Assembly (NCBI GenBank): GCA_013995675.1
Contig: VWRR01000003.1
Span: 248,001 to 312,000, forward strand
Source: Cyanidiococcus yangmingshanensis
Taxonomy: Eukaryota > Rhodophyta > Bangiophyceae > Cyanidiales > Cyanidiaceae
Length of the DNA: 64,000 nucleotides
Direction: 5' to 3'
Part shown: in pieces, positions 20,816-31,740 of the stretch
How the letters are laid out: each line of letters begins with the position of its first letter
Numbering within the stretch: position 1 is the stretch's first letter
Program-made: the position numbers and the translations under genes
The notes under the pieces: generated by a model
Seen by the model: the letters and a program-made list of their open reading frames with translations, nothing else
Told to the model about the DNA's origin: nothing
Database searches by the model: none

Positions 20816-22225
20816 TCACGATGCCAACTGTCCTTGTGCCAGTGCGTGAATGAGAAAAACGCGGTCCAGGCATTCCTCAACGTAACGATCCGGAGTCGAC
20901 GCCCCAGAGGTAATCCCAAGACGCACATTTGCACCGTGCTTGCCAACTTGCGGTAACCACTGCTCGGCTTGCCGGATCTGCCCATCCACATCACGATACT
21001 CGATGCGATTGCCAGGACCGATCCGCTCTGCCGAATCGACGTGGTAAACTGGGATGCTGCGATGATGAGCGATCTCTACCAGATGGCTCGTATTTGAACT
21101 GTTGAAACCGCCGACAACCAGGATAAGATCGAGTTCATTTTCCACGAGCTCTAGCATTGCATCTTGGCGCTCTTGGGTTGCATCGCATATCGTGTTGAAC
21201 GCCACAAAGTGCTTCGAGAGCTCAGTTGTCCCAAACTTGCGCATCATTGTCTTTTCAAAGAGCTTTCCAATGGCTGCAGTCTCGTTTTTCATCATCGTTG
21301 TCTGATTCGCAATTCCGACTGCATCCAGGTCTCGATCAGGATCAAAGTCTTTGCTCATCGCGTAACGAAATTTAGTCAAAAATGCAGCCTTGTCCCCGCC
21401 GTGCAGAATGTAATCGCATACGTATTCCGCCTCAGCCATGTCTCGCACGATTAGATAGGTCTCCGCAAACGATGCGGTCGCTATGGTCTCCTCGTGGTTC
21501 CACTTTCCGTGGATAATAGAAGTGCAGCGGGCCCTCTGATGCTTGTCCAGGGCATTCCATACCTTGCTTACCCAGGGACAGGTCGTATCCACAATCTGGC
21601 ACCCCAGCTGATCCAAATAATTCATTTCTTCCAGTGTGGCTCCAAAGGCCGGTAGAATCACGACATCTGTGGGCTCGATCCCGCTCAGATCCTTGTGAGG
21701 AAGGCCCTTTTCGTCAACGTGCTCCGATACAAAGAGTATGCCCATTTCTTTCAGTCTCGTGTTCACTTTCGGATTGTGAATAATCTCGTTTGTTATCCAG
21801 ATGCGCTGGTTCGGAAACTGGCGCCGCGCCTCGTACGCGAGGGCTACTGCGCGCTCGACGCCCCAGCAGAAGCCGTAGGCCTTGGCGAGCAGCACCGTCA
21901 GACCGTCCCGCTCCAGAACGTAGGCGCTTTCACGTAGCTCCTTCAACAAGTCGGACGAGAACTCTCCAACCATCAAACCTTGTGCCTCCTCTTTCGTCGA
22001 AGCAAAGCCACGACGATTAAACTTCTCGCTCTGCATGATTTGACGACGCCGTTGCTTCTTATCTAACGGGGGCTCCGCCACCGCGTAGAGTGGAGGGCAA
22101 ACACGTTCATAGCGGCGCCCACGGTACCGAGCAAACGTCTGGCCCTCTTTGCCCGTAGCAAGGCTCAAACTCCTGCGTGCTGTAAACGGAATCGGTGAGA
22201 GAAACATTGGAAGCGATGCGCTCAT
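20816..22225 (-). CDS. ispH: 4-hydroxy-3-methylbut-2-enyl diphosphate reductase, plastid
   Basis: A 469-residue plant/cyanobacterial-type IspH (LytB). The three iron-sulfur cysteines are visible in [23 protein letters not shown] and [20 protein letters not shown] is the plant-type substrate block, and [12 protein letters not shown] and [11 protein letters not shown] complete the active site. It makes IPP and DMAPP in the last step of the plastid MEP pathway, upstream in metabolism of the geranylgeranyl units used by the CHLP reductase encoded about 2 kb away. I chose ATG 22225 ([20 protein letters not shown]) as the most transit-peptide-like start; ATGs at 22390 and 22366 are also possible. 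The frame is intact. Confidence 0.95.
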   Translation of the reverse strand: MSASLPMFLSPIPFTARRSLSLATGKEGQTFARYRGRRYERVCPPLYAVAEPPLDKKQRRRQIMQSEKFNRRGFASTKEEAQGLMVGEFSSDLLKELRESAYVLERDGLTVLLAKAYGFCWGVERAVALAYEARRQFPNQRIWITNEIIHNPKVNTRLKEMGILFVSEHVDEKGLPHKDLSGIEPTDVVILPAFGATLEEMNYLDQLGCQIVDTTCPWVSKVWNALDKHQRARCTSIIHGKWNHEETIATASFAETYLIVRDMAEAEYVCDYILHGGDKAAFLTKFRYAMSKDFDPDRDLDAVGIANQTTMMKNETAAIGKLFEKTMMRKFGTTELSKHFVAFNTICDATQERQDAMLELVENELDLILVVGGFNSSNTSHLVEIAHHRSIPVYHVDSAERIGPGNRIEYRDVDGQIRQAEQWLPQVGKHGANVRLGITSGASTPDRYVEECLDRVFLIHALAQGQLAS

Positions 22226-22996
22226 GAGATGGACCGCTTGCGAGCACTCGGGTGTTACACAGGCGAGGGGACTCCAGCGCGCTGTCACCGACCAAGTCTT
22301 GGACCTGCGGCGGCCATGGCGAGCGAGACGTGCGCAACGCCAGTGCCCGATCCGCTGCAAATTCATGGCAACGCCCGAGTCGTGATGCATGGTCGAGTGT
22401 TTTCCTCGCACCCCAAATATTTACATGTTGTGGACGATGGTGGACGTGTCCCGGACCTGTGCAGGGCAGTCGTCCTGACCTTGGCGTGCCAGAGACATGA
22501 ATCATTCATCGGCGTAACTCATTGATGAGAGGAATCTAATCAGAAGGATATGCTGCCTCGACAGCCAAGCATCAGAGAATATCACCTTCACCGTCACCGT
22601 CACTGCCGGTGCCTTGTACCAGCCGTCGAGGACCGCACCCAGACATTTGTTGAAGATTCCTTCTCCGAGAACAGCCCAACAGCCGCCTCTGAAGCGAATG
22701 GATGGAGCCTGACACTGGCTGGAAAAATCGTGCCGAACAGCGCGCTCGGGCGACGCGGGCGATCCAACCCGCGATGAACAAGCATGTGCGTATCGCGGCG
22801 TGCATGCGAGATGCGACCGGCCTGGGTTGGTGAAAACCTCTCGGTTTGAGCAAAACAATAGTGCAACGCCGTTTACTTTGAGACAAGGATAGAAAACCGG
22901 TCGTTCAAGTGCGTTTCCTTAGTGGGAGCTGTCATAGTGGAGACGGCGGAAACCCCACTTTAGTGACACTGTCCAGGGTTTTGGTTCACACGAAGC
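22226..22996. other. Divergent promoter region IspH / pentapeptide gene
   Basis: About 770 bases between two divergently transcribed plastid-protein genes; no other gene recognised. A shared light- or plastid-responsive promoter is possible but nothing in the sequence proves it. Confidence 0.35.
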
Positions 22997-23791
22997 ATGC
23001 TGACGTTTGCTGGGACTTGTATGCTTCGCGGTTTCGAAGGAACGTTGTCGTTCGCTCAACGCTGTTGCAAGCAGCACTTGACTCATGAGAGAGGGCAGCG
23101 ACGGGCACTCTCTATCGATCGGTGTCGAGTTCCTGCGATGCTGCTGGCATTCAGCGCAGTGCAGGCCGGCAGCGACGCCTGCAACGAGCGCAAGAGAGAC
23201 TGGTTGCGAACCGTTGGCTCTGGAGCGTGCTTGCTCCCAGTGCTGCTTGCGACGCTACTGCCAGTCGAGCTGTCGGCAGCGCCATCACCAACGTTCAAGT
23301 TACCGCCCGTTGATATGACCGATCCGAACCGTTGCAAGCTGTCATCATCGACCATTGGACAGGCCAACGCGGCCCGTGACAAGTTCATTGACGCACGGTT
23401 TTGCGACTTGCGCGGGCAGGACTTTAGCGGCTATGATCTGAGCGGCGTCCTGCTTGAGGGTGCCACGGCTGACGAGGCGCGCTTCAAGTCTACGCAGCTG
23501 AGCAAGGCGTATGCTCCGCGTTTCACCTGCCGGAAATGTGATTTTGAAGACGCTGTCGTTGATCGGGTGAACTTTGAAGACGCCGACCTAACCGGGAGCG
23601 TGTTCAAGAACGCAGTCCTATCTGATAGCGTTTTCAATGAAGGAACCGTGGTACGTGATGTGGATTTTACTGACGTATATGTTGGTGAGTACGGGCTGAA
23701 ACGACTTTGCAAAAACCCCCATCTGGATGGGGAGAATCCAATCACAGGTGCGCCAACACGTGCCTCGCTGGGTTGTCGTCCGAGGGACTAG
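22997..23791 (+). CDS. Thylakoid-lumen pentapeptide repeat protein
   Basis: A 264-residue protein. The N-terminal ~100 residues look like a bipartite targeting sequence: a basic transit region, then RKRDWLRTVGS followed by a hydrophobic stretch (ACLLPVLLATLLPV) and a Ser-Ala-Ala cleavage-like site. The mature part has a pentapeptide-repeat solenoid (DFSGYDLSGVLLEGATADEA, then VNFEDADLTGSVFKNAVL and VDFTDVYV), as in the TL15/TL17 lumenal proteins of plants and cyanobacteria. Four cysteines in the mature part (CKL, RFC, FTCRKC) could form disulfides, and KRLCKNPHL...TRASLGC gives a C-terminal pair. The biochemical function of these lumenal proteins is not established. The frame is intact. Confidence 0.85.
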   Translation: MLTFAGTCMLRGFEGTLSFAQRCCKQHLTHERGQRRALSIDRCRVPAMLLAFSAVQAGSDACNERKRDWLRTVGSGACLLPVLLATLLPVELSAAPSPTFKLPPVDMTDPNRCKLSSSTIGQANAARDKFIDARFCDLRGQDFSGYDLSGVLLEGATADEARFKSTQLSKAYAPRFTCRKCDFEDAVVDRVNFEDADLTGSVFKNAVLSDSVFNEGTVVRDVDFTDVYVGEYGLKRLCKNPHLDGENPITGAPTRASLGCRPRD

Positions 23792-25188
23792 GCAAATTCG
23801 GTGGCATTCGCGTTGGATGCCGCTGCTCGATCGTGCCAGTCGTGGTTGTCAGTGACGCGATGACTGCATGGGTGCGTGTCTCGACAACAGAATAGTCCTC
23901 TATATTTAGGTAAAGCGCAACGATCGGTACAGAATTGCAGACAAGTGGTTCGAAACAGGCATCGCCACCTGCGAAAATTGCGCGGAGACCGCTTCTGCCA
24001 AGGCGTCTCATACTACGCGAGGAGCATCGGCTAAGTCTGCAGGTCTCCGAGCGCCTCTGTTGGACCGAGCTCGACCGTATCGGTTTTTGCGCAATCATTC
24101 AAGTCCGGGGGGATTCGGGGCCGTCCTATTGGCGATAAATGGTCCTCCGAAGGGCGAGATCCGGCACTGATGATGCAAATTCGCTCGCGCGAATGCCGCA
24201 AATGTAATGCGCTGTCCCGCTTTGGTTCCCGATACTCACTTTAACTGAGCCTCAGGGTCTGCGCTTTGCCGGCCGACCATGCCAGCAAACCCAACGACAC
24301 ATCGATTCTTCTCCTGTATTGCCACGACGAGCTCCTCAAAGCGAGAGTAATCACTTTCCGGGAGCGAACTTGATGCCGAAATGGCTCTAGCCGGTCTCCA
24401 GGGGAATACGGCTCTGCTGGCGGATGAGCAAACGCTGTGATGTTGTTTAATCAAAGCGTGCTATACGGAGGCGGGCATCATCCAGCGAAAGAAACGCAAC
24501 GAGCTGGTGCAGTTTGCTGCAACGTCGAGGGCAGCCAGCGAATCTTCAAAAATGTGGGTCCAGCAGTAAACGTCGAGTCGGGTACTCAACTCTACACGCG
24601 ATGTGCAGTTCTGCGCGCCGCTAACTGCCGCCACAACACAAGGGATGCTTGCATCACTCACGTTCCGGCAACCAAGCATGGCGAGTTTTGAAGCGGCCCA
24701 TCCACCAGCCGCACTCGAGGGACGTACACTGCTCGGGTATTGATGGGTCTGGTCGTTGCAGAGAGCCGCACATTTCCTCATCCACTCAAGTGCGAGACTT
24801 TTCCAAAATTTCTCGATCATGGTCCTGCGTGTCTCATGACAGATCAGGGACATTCTCCATGATGGAGCGCCTGCTCAGAGGCGTACGAAAACCAGCCAGC
24901 CTCATAGAGACCACTAACCGGGAGCTTTCGTCGCCGGTTGATAAACATTTCAATGGGGTAACCCTCCATTGGCCTCCATCCACGCTGCTTCGAGGAATGG
25001 ACATCCGGCGCTGGTCGAGGCCCCCGTGCATTCTCGAACCGGGCCACGCCACGAGGGACGCATTCGGCGGCGAGACGCACCGTCTCTAGCAAGCAGCGCA
25101 GAACCTCCTCGGTTTTTGTCCAAGTAGTGTCTCCATATGCGTGAGCGCTTGGGACGGTATTCAATCATTCTAAGAGCTAATCTGACGC
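23792..25188. other. Long gap with overlapping minus-strand frames
   Basis: Minus-strand frames at 24844-25164, 24461-24853 and 24236-24454 lie head to tail in changing registers, as the frame-broken genes elsewhere do, so an unrecognised broken gene is possible. I identify no domain. No RNA genes or repeats seen. Confidence 0.25.
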
Positions 25189-26853
25189 ATGAACGAAAGC
25201 CAATTATCCGCCCGACTTACAAAATTGACGAGGACGGGACGCTCCGGGCGAAACCGAAAAGGCACTGCGTTCTGCCTCCGCGTCGGTTGGGCACCCCTGG
25301 ACTCGGTGAAGTTGTTCAGAGGAAGCGGCGCTGGGCGACAAGCGGTTGGGACTTGCCAGCCTGCACACTGCTCTGTCAATCAGTTTGAGCTCGCGCGAGA
25401 TCTTGTCCGGAGAGCACAAACACAGTCTGTGATAGGAGGATGGTTCGGCAACAATCGAGGCGAGCGAGTCTTCGACCGTCGTTGCGTCCGTAGAGGCGGT
25501 CGGCAGACGCTTCTACGCGCATGTGATAAACAAGAGCAACCAACTCCTCGAGGCGCTGAGGCTGCTATATCTGCGACGACCAGTGCTGGAGACTGGGAGG
25601 TTTCGAAACCCGACGAAGAGGACTCTAGTGAGTTTTCCGAGAACGCTGAAGAGACGGAGCTCCTAGCCGCCGCTGCGGCTGCACCTCCTGAAGTGGCGGC
25701 AGCAACGCTTCGTCGCAAAGTCCGTGCGCGGGCACGCACTGCCAGAATCCAGAAGGACATGGCAGGCGCAGAACACCCGAAAAGATACCGCATCACGACT
25801 TACTGTACGGCCAAGGAATATGACATGGTCCGGGCGTTCAGGCGAATGAGGGTATGGTCCAACAACCAGGCCGGTTTGGTGGACGACTCTCTCGTGATCC
25901 ACGCCCGACCACGACGTGATGCGGCGAGCGTTGACGACGAGTATATGGACGAGCCGGGCGATGTATTCGTTTTCCGGTACGGCGTCGTAGTGATGTGGCA
26001 TCTCGAACCGGAGGAAGAGCGCCATCTTTTGACCATTATCAGATCTTTCTGTGAGCGGGATGGCCTGGACGAACCCGAGTCTGACGACTTTGCTTATGAA
26101 ATCGGAGGCGATCAGCCGCGTTTCGTCTCGGACATCCTGATGATGCCCGATGCTTCTGTTCTGGCGAAACTGACAGCTTCGCACGGCATGGCACAATCGG
26201 TGAAACTTTCAAGCTTTGAAGAAAGTGTCCAAAGGAGCATTGAAGCCACGCGCGATCTAGCAGCAGAGCTGGCTGCCACTGGTGCGATCGTGTCTCGGAG
26301 TCGTCGCGATATCGCAATGACGCTAGGAAGCCTTGTCATGGACCGCCATATTCTTTACCTCTTTGCCGACGTTTTGGACCCTCCGGATATTATCTGGAAT
26401 CACCCCGAGTACGATTCTCTCTACCGCCTGGTGGAGCGTTACCTAGAGTTGCCACAACGAGTCGAGATGCTGAACAAGCGCGTGGATGTGGTGCGCGAAC
26501 TTTTGAACCTTCTGAGCAGTGAACTTCAGTTTCGACACAGCAGCCGGTTGGAGGTCATCATCATCATCCTGATTATGCTGGAACTCATCTTGGCGCTGGG
26601 TAAGGAGCTCGCGCCATTCATCGCAGGACCATCTCGGCACGGACGCCTCTGGATTTTCGTCATATTGGCGCTTTTTGTTGTGGGTCTGTTGCTGACGCTG
26701 GCAGTTCTTATTGCGGAAAACCTATTTACTCTTCCTCGCCTGAAACGCGAGTCTGTGCGCTCTCTAACCTCACCGCTTTGGTCGCAGCACGATGCGGCCA
26801 AACAACGAGCGTTTCAGTTTCGAACGACTATCCTTCAAAACCCACCCCAGTGA
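25189..26853 (+). CDS. RMD1/RMND1 (DUF155) membrane protein
   Basis: A 554-residue protein. After a long basic, disordered N-terminus (about 190 residues) comes the DUF155 core: YCTAKEYDMVRAFRRM, FVFRYGVVVMWHLEPEEE, then KLSSFEESVQRSIEATRDL, LFADVLDPPDIIWNHPEYDS and KRVDVVRELLNLLSSEL. This ends with the family's hairpin of two hydrophobic helices (VIIIILIMLELILALG and IFVILALFVVGLLLTLAVL). Family members include yeast Rmd1/Rmd8, human RMND1 (inner mitochondrial membrane, supports mitochondrial translation) and plant RETARDED ROOT GROWTH. Location here is uncertain; the N-terminus could be a mitochondrial presequence. The frame is intact. Confidence 0.9.
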   Translation: MNESQLSARLTKLTRTGRSGRNRKGTAFCLRVGWAPLDSVKLFRGSGAGRQAVGTCQPAHCSVNQFELARDLVRRAQTQSVIGGWFGNNRGERVFDRRCVRRGGRQTLLRACDKQEQPTPRGAEAAISATTSAGDWEVSKPDEEDSSEFSENAEETELLAAAAAAPPEVAAATLRRKVRARARTARIQKDMAGAEHPKRYRITTYCTAKEYDMVRAFRRMRVWSNNQAGLVDDSLVIHARPRRDAASVDDEYMDEPGDVFVFRYGVVVMWHLEPEEERHLLTIIRSFCERDGLDEPESDDFAYEIGGDQPRFVSDILMMPDASVLAKLTASHGMAQSVKLSSFEESVQRSIEATRDLAAELAATGAIVSRSRRDIAMTLGSLVMDRHILYLFADVLDPPDIIWNHPEYDSLYRLVERYLELPQRVEMLNKRVDVVRELLNLLSSELQFRHSSRLEVIIIILIMLELILALGKELAPFIAGPSRHGRLWIFVILALFVVGLLLTLAVLIAENLFTLPRLKRESVRSLTSPLWSQHDAAKQRAFQFRTTILQNPPQ

Positions 26854-26956
26854 TGTTCCGCACACAGCCTCTTAAACCCATCTTTTTGTAGAATTTTCGC
26901 TCCAAATTCCATGTTCCAATGAATTGGAACCCAAGCTGTTTCTTTGTAGGCTATCT

Positions 26957-27310
26957 CTAGTCCATAAGGATGAGCTTTGGCTCTGCACCCGTTCCGTTAT
27001 ACTGAAGTCGCTCCTGGTGCACAAAGCACAGTCCGCTGGGGCACCCACAAATAACCGCACACACTTCGAAATAATCCACGTACATGCCCATGCGTTCCAT
27101 CTGTTCAGCGCGTCGGTTCGCAAAGCAGAAGCAGTTGAGAATCGGCACGAGGGCGATGAGTGTGCCAATGAGACACTGTGGTTGCAGACACTTTTCGCCT
27201 TGATCGACACCGTACAACTCACCCCAGGCACAGGGTAGACAGAAGAACTGGTAAACGCAGTCAAGCGGACTTACCGAGATAGAATCAGCGAGCTTGTAGT
27301 CCCAGACCAT
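26957..27310 (-). CDS. PLAC8-like Cys-rich small protein
   Basis: A 117-residue protein with many cysteines: CVYQFFCLPCAWGELYG, a hydrophobic stretch (CLIGTLIALVPILNCFCFA), then a basic RRAEQMERMGMY and CAVICGCPSGLCFVHQERLQ. This order (Cys cluster, hydrophobic segment, RxxLRxKY-like basic helix, Cys-rich block ending in Q-E-R) resembles PLAC8/cadmium-resistance proteins, which are plasma-membrane proteins involved in cell-size control and metal handling. The match is by pattern, not by strong identity. It is convergent with the RMD1 gene, 100 bases away. The start is the first ATG. Confidence 0.55.
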   Translation of the reverse strand: MVWDYKLADSISVSPLDCVYQFFCLPCAWGELYGVDQGEKCLQPQCLIGTLIALVPILNCFCFANRRAEQMERMGMYVDYFEVCAVICGCPSGLCFVHQERLQYNGTGAEPKLILMD

Positions 27311-28696
27311 GGTTTCCGTATGACAAGACTTTGGTGAACGTTGCGGTCTCTATCGTCAAATGAGTCGAGGTTCAAATCCAAACAGAACAACATCATGGCT
27401 GGACGCCGCTGGCGATGAAGTGACGTTCGCCCGCGCGGCCAGATTGTCCAACTTTAACCTCGGGGAGCCACCACGGCCGCCGTTCTCCCGCCGCGCAACC
27501 CCTCCGATGCTGCACTCTGGTGTTGCCACGTGGCAGTCCCCCCACGTGCTCGACGCGTTGTCACGAGCATTGTGACACGAAGCACGGACCGATGACCGTC
27601 TTGCCAACGCGGTCATCACGAGGGCATTGCCTGCGGGCCAAAGGTCAGTGCACGTGGCAGGTTCGTTCGCCAATCTCTCCGCGGCGACGAAACGCGGAGT
27701 CCTTGAGTTCGATCACTGCTGTGTTCGAGCTACGTGTCTGCGATATCGGGGCTATTTGTTGGCAGCGTGCGTTTTTCGTAGGAACGCGATCAGTGCTCTA
27801 AAGCATCCAATTTCGGTCTCTATTCGACGATATCTGGTTCAAGAAGGCGAGTCTCCGAACAGATCCCGTTCCAATGTCAGAGGTCCAGTTGCAAATTCGC
27901 ATCATGTCTGTCCAGAGTGTTACCAAAAGGTCTTTACGCTTCTTGTCTCGCCACGAATGAACATCACGCAGCACCAGGTTGCGGCATTGGCCTTGTCTAC
28001 CTTGGAGAAAAGCAAGCGCCGTGGTTGCAAATCAACCGAGGCGTCCTGGGTCGTTCATTCAGTAATACGAGTCAGCGTCCTAACACAGTATGCAGAACAT
28101 GTCTAGTCAAGCGTCTGGTAGCCTCGCTTTTGCGGAAAAGGCCCTATCCAAATTGGTTAGCCCGCCTAAGAGCGAGAGCTTGCAACGCCCTCTACCCCGA
28201 AGAGCGGGATGGCTCAAACAGTTCTTTCGCATCTTTATGGTATCCGTTTTGGCATTCGAACGTGGCCGCACGCCCATATAAAGTGAGAACAGCATGCACT
28301 GAGCAGATACGCTGCATGATGTGCTGCAGCAACGCTCGGAACATCTGAGCCGTGATCAAAGGTGCACCCCGCCCCTATCTCACGAGCTTGGGTTCACCTG
28401 TCGTTTGGCCGATGATCCAAGATGACATCCTCCCAAATTCTCTATATGGACAACCTTGCATGCACCTGGCGACTCGATGATAAGACCCACTTAGCTCTAA
28501 TTTTGAGTTGTCTCGTGTCCGCCATGACGATCTGTCCACGTCGTTCGCCGAAGGATACGCTTCGATCGCGCAGGTGTTTCATGACCGGTGCCGTGCGTGC
28601 GCGTGCCTCGACCCAGTTGCGCGTCGCAGTCTCCTGTGTGCATCGATTTTTGGATCGTGCGTCTGCCGATAAGTGAACAGGAGCCGCAACGATACG
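27311..28696. other. Long gap, nothing recognised
   Basis: It contains a 63-codon plus-strand frame (28090-28281) with a hydrophobic C-terminal half that could be a small membrane protein, and other short frames. None is identifiable. A ggttcaaatcc sequence near 27370 resembles a tRNA B box but no cloverleaf can be drawn around it. Confidence 0.25.
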
Positions 28697-29436
28697 ATGT
28701 TCGTTCAAACTGTTGTAGCGAACGCAAGGCAAGTCGCTGGTTTTAGAAGTGATCGCTTGTGCCATGGAGTGCGGTTACCGGTGCGAAGCCTTGCACGTCG
28801 CCGAGCAAAGGCGTGTTCACTGCTCCGAATGGCGAACAGCTTCGGATACAACGTTTTTCTGGACCCGGATGATCGCGCGAAGCGAGCCCTTTCAGATAAA
28901 GATGTTTACGCTGTTGTGAGAAAGCCACTCGGACTTACTCTAGCTGAACGAGACGACGGTATGGTGTATATTGCAGCCGTTGATCCCGCAGGCAATGCAG
29001 CTGAGACTGGTGTCTTCCGCCCGGGCCAGGTCGTGACCGCTGTTAGCGCAACCTTCGGAGACGAGGTGTGGAGCGTTCGCGGTGTCGGGCTTGACCGCGT
29101 TCTCAAGTCTATCAAGGTACGCTCTGGTGACTATGTGACTATTGTTGTTGAGGACGAACGGACTATAGAACAGAAGAAAGCGGACGCGTACGAAACGGCC
29201 CAGCGACGCGCAGATGAGGCCCGAGAAAAGTTTGGAGAGCGTGAAGTTCTGGACCCGGTGACCTGGACGAGTCGTCGGTCCTCCACATCCGGAGATACGT
29301 ATCGCTACGATCCAGAGACTCGAGCGAAGAAGTGTCTGGCTCAGTGGATGAACCCTTTCGTCAGACCTGGCTGCTTTGGGCGCTCGGCGGTGTGGTTGCA
29401 ATTCTGGCCGTACTAATATTCACATTTTTCACCTAG
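28697..29436 (+). CDS. Plastid PDZ-domain protein with C-terminal membrane anchor, frame broken once
   Basis: The first ATG at 28697 gives MFVQTVVANAR and an Arg-rich stretch, a transit-peptide-like start; the mature part begins near MANSFGYN. A PDZ-like domain follows: KPLGLTLAERDDGMVYIAAV, GNAAETGVFRPGQVVTAVS and GDEVWSVRGVGLDRVLKSI, then a charged helix (EQKKADAYETAQRRADEAR). The reading frame runs to 29416 but its last residues look random. In the neighbouring frame, 29326-29436 encode EEVSGSVDEPFRQTW and then LLWALGGVVAILAVLIFTFF, an obvious single transmembrane helix ending at a stop. One missing base in 29245-29330 joins them. The plan resembles chloroplast PDZ proteins of the MET1/ZKT kind; function unassigned. 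Confidence 0.65.
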
Positions 29437-30442
29437 AGGGAGACGCTTGGGGATCTTGGATCGGGGGATAAATCACAGATTTCAGCATTAAACATGAGCC
29501 AGCTTGCAGCACTGAGGGGGTTGTTGCTGGCTGTCCGCCATGCAGCGCATACAGCCGGACCTCGTCCCTTCTCGCACCCTATGGTGATCAGACTCTCGAC
29601 AAGCCCCATGCAGGAGCCAATTACGCTCCTGGAAAGGTCCGAAAAACTCCGCATTAAGCTGCAACGCAAAGAGCTCAACACAACGATTGGGGTGATAGAT
29701 GCTCCGCCCGGCGCAGTTTCGTCAAGATCTATGTCGAGGGTTGAGTCTGCTCGATCGGTTTCGTTTGACGAGCGCTACCCCGCAGAGCAAGTGTTGGACA
29801 ACTCGGCATGCGTTTTTTGACGAAACGTATTTATTGGTCGACTCACCTGGCGAGAAGGGCATCAATGACGACTTGGGTTTTTGGGTTGCGAGCACCTTTG
29901 GAGAGAGCTCTGGAAAATCGCGGGCTGCTGTCGACTGTCTGTCACAACGAGCCCATCGTATCTCGGTCGACACGTGTCATGCGATATGCTCCATCATTTT
30001 GTCTATCAGCAGGAGAGATCTCTTCTCAGGCCATAGAGCCCGTCAATAACGAGTCTCTGCGGGTACCGATCCTCTCACACACATAGCCGCATCATGGACG
30101 GTGTCAGCTACAACGATATCGCGGGCCCGCTGCCAAGCTCACGAAATGGGGAGACATTTCGTCGGTCCCAACGATCAAGACGAGTCCGTCGATTTTGCAT
30201 CCGCTCGAATGAGCGCCTCTTCAATATTTTCCTCTGTCTCGCTCAGGGCGTATTTTGGTGCAGCGTCCCCTAGAGCGCATTCTGGAAGCGCTCATCGCAG
30301 AAGAGGCACCATGCGGTAGCATCAGAGGTACTGTCGTTACTCCGTGGCAATCGCGGTGCGCTTATCACGATCGAGTGAGCGCGAGACCCGAGTCCCGACC
30401 CATCGATTTCCTAGAGCATCCCAAGTCGATTGACCAAGTGGC
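29437..30442. other. Gap, one unassigned small frame
   Basis: A 108-codon plus-strand frame at 29494-29820 (ATG start, MSQLAALRGLLLAVRHAAH) could be a small organellar protein because of its Ala/Leu/Arg/His-rich N-terminus, but no family is recognised. Otherwise only short frames. Confidence 0.25.
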
Positions 30443-31409
30443 CTACGCTTTCGCGTTCGGGGAGTTCTCCACACTTGATGGTGGCGCTTTCTGCCCGTTT
30501 TGCCCGCCTGAGCTTGGGTCACTACGCCGCTGCAGATGCAAATTCCCAATACGATGGCTCGGAAAGAGCAGCTTCAGCACGCGTTCAAAACGTTGGCGCA
30601 TGCGACGGTTCTTTCGACATTTTCGAATGGCTCGCTCCAGATACAGAATCTGCAAGTTCTGATTTCCATGCTCTAGCTCACGCGCCTTGCCCTGCGCTTT
30701 CAGAACACGGTTCCAGTCAATTGTGCGACCAGCTTCTAATCGTGCGATTGCGGGCTTTTGCATTGCGCAAACGCCACTGCAAAAGTCGCATTTCCAGCTG
30801 AACTTCGTCTGTGTCGGTATCGGCAATGAGGCCGAGCTTTCGGAGCTCGCCACAGACTCGGTTCTCCAAAACTCGATAATATTCGTCCATAACTTGGGGA
30901 TTGGCTGGCCCGCCCCAGAATAGATCCTCCGGACCAGAGCCCTTGTTCCGCAGGGTAATACCAATGCCTTCGATGGCGCCTGGAGACTCCACAAACGCCG
31001 CTGAGACCCGCTGAAAGAACGGATAAGAGTTCAGACGCGCGCGCAGCAGTTGTTCTGCGGTCCATTTTTCTGTAGCAAGTGTCAGCGCATTCAGCGAGCT
31101 GCTTGATTCCAAGCGTCGGCGGCGTCTTTCGGGAGGGCGTGCTTCGGGTGGGTTCCCCCCGTTCTCAGCAACGGGTGCCTCTGGCTCCTCGTTAGCAGCC
31201 GGTACTATCAGGTCCGTATCGGGGCCGTTATTCATCGAATCACTCTCTCGGATATAGCTTAAAGATTCAATAGTTATCGGGCTGAAAAAAGGCTCTATTT
31301 CTCGCCAGAACGGATCGGCGTCTTCGTGCCGCAACGGGTCCCAAGCGCTTTCCGGCAACGCTGCCGCTATCGCTTGCTGTTGCAAGCCCAGCGCCCGTTG
31401 CTGGCTCAT
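30443..31409 (-). CDS. ADA3: ADA3-like SAGA/ADA complex subunit, frame broken once
   Basis: The first 230 codons have an acidic, Pro-rich linker, then ALTLATEKWTAEQLLRARL and YYRVLENRVCGELRKLGLI, TDEVQLEMRLLQWRLRNAK and ARNRTI. This order matches the C-terminal part of ADA3/TADA3 (LTQRLLQALVEE, KSLESRIKEELIAQGLL, DEVLAELRKRQAELK, HNRT). The frame ends in TGA followed by C at 30717. The next frame continues with DWNRVLKAQGKARELEHGNQ and ERAIRKCRKNRRMRQR, helical and basic like the remainder of ADA3. One extra base in about 30717-30790 would explain it. ADA3 links the Gcn5 acetyltransferase and Ada2 in SAGA-type coactivators. The family call is by pattern. Confidence 0.6.
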
Positions 31410-31740
31410 ATCTACTGGACTCGTCAGCGCCGCACAGCAGGCACAAAGTCGCGAGGAGGAGTCTACAGCGTTTCACAAGTCAGCCCTGCTCGAGAACGAC
31501 TTGGTGCGTGGCTTTTTTGTGGGTCTCCCTGACAGAGCCGAACAGAGCGGGTACATCGCCACTCGGCCGAACCAGCGAGGGCGGTGGCTTCACTACGGCG
31601 CGCCAGGATCTGCCCAGTAGCATTTCGAATACCGTGGCCCGTCTCATTTCTCTCGACGCTGGTAACTTTGGTTCGTAAAAGATCTCCACCAGAATACCGA
31701 TGTGTGCACGGAACAGAGTTTTGAGTCGAATTCAATCTTG
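31410..31740. other. Divergent promoter ADA3 / PRP38
   Basis: About 330 bases between two divergent nuclear-protein genes; no other feature recognised. Confidence 0.35.

Noticed and set aside
27361-27380. tRNA B-box-like ggttcaaatcc
   Set aside because: No pairing T stem, no A box at suitable distance, no acceptor stem; the same holds for ttcgaa motifs near 38400 and 39600.
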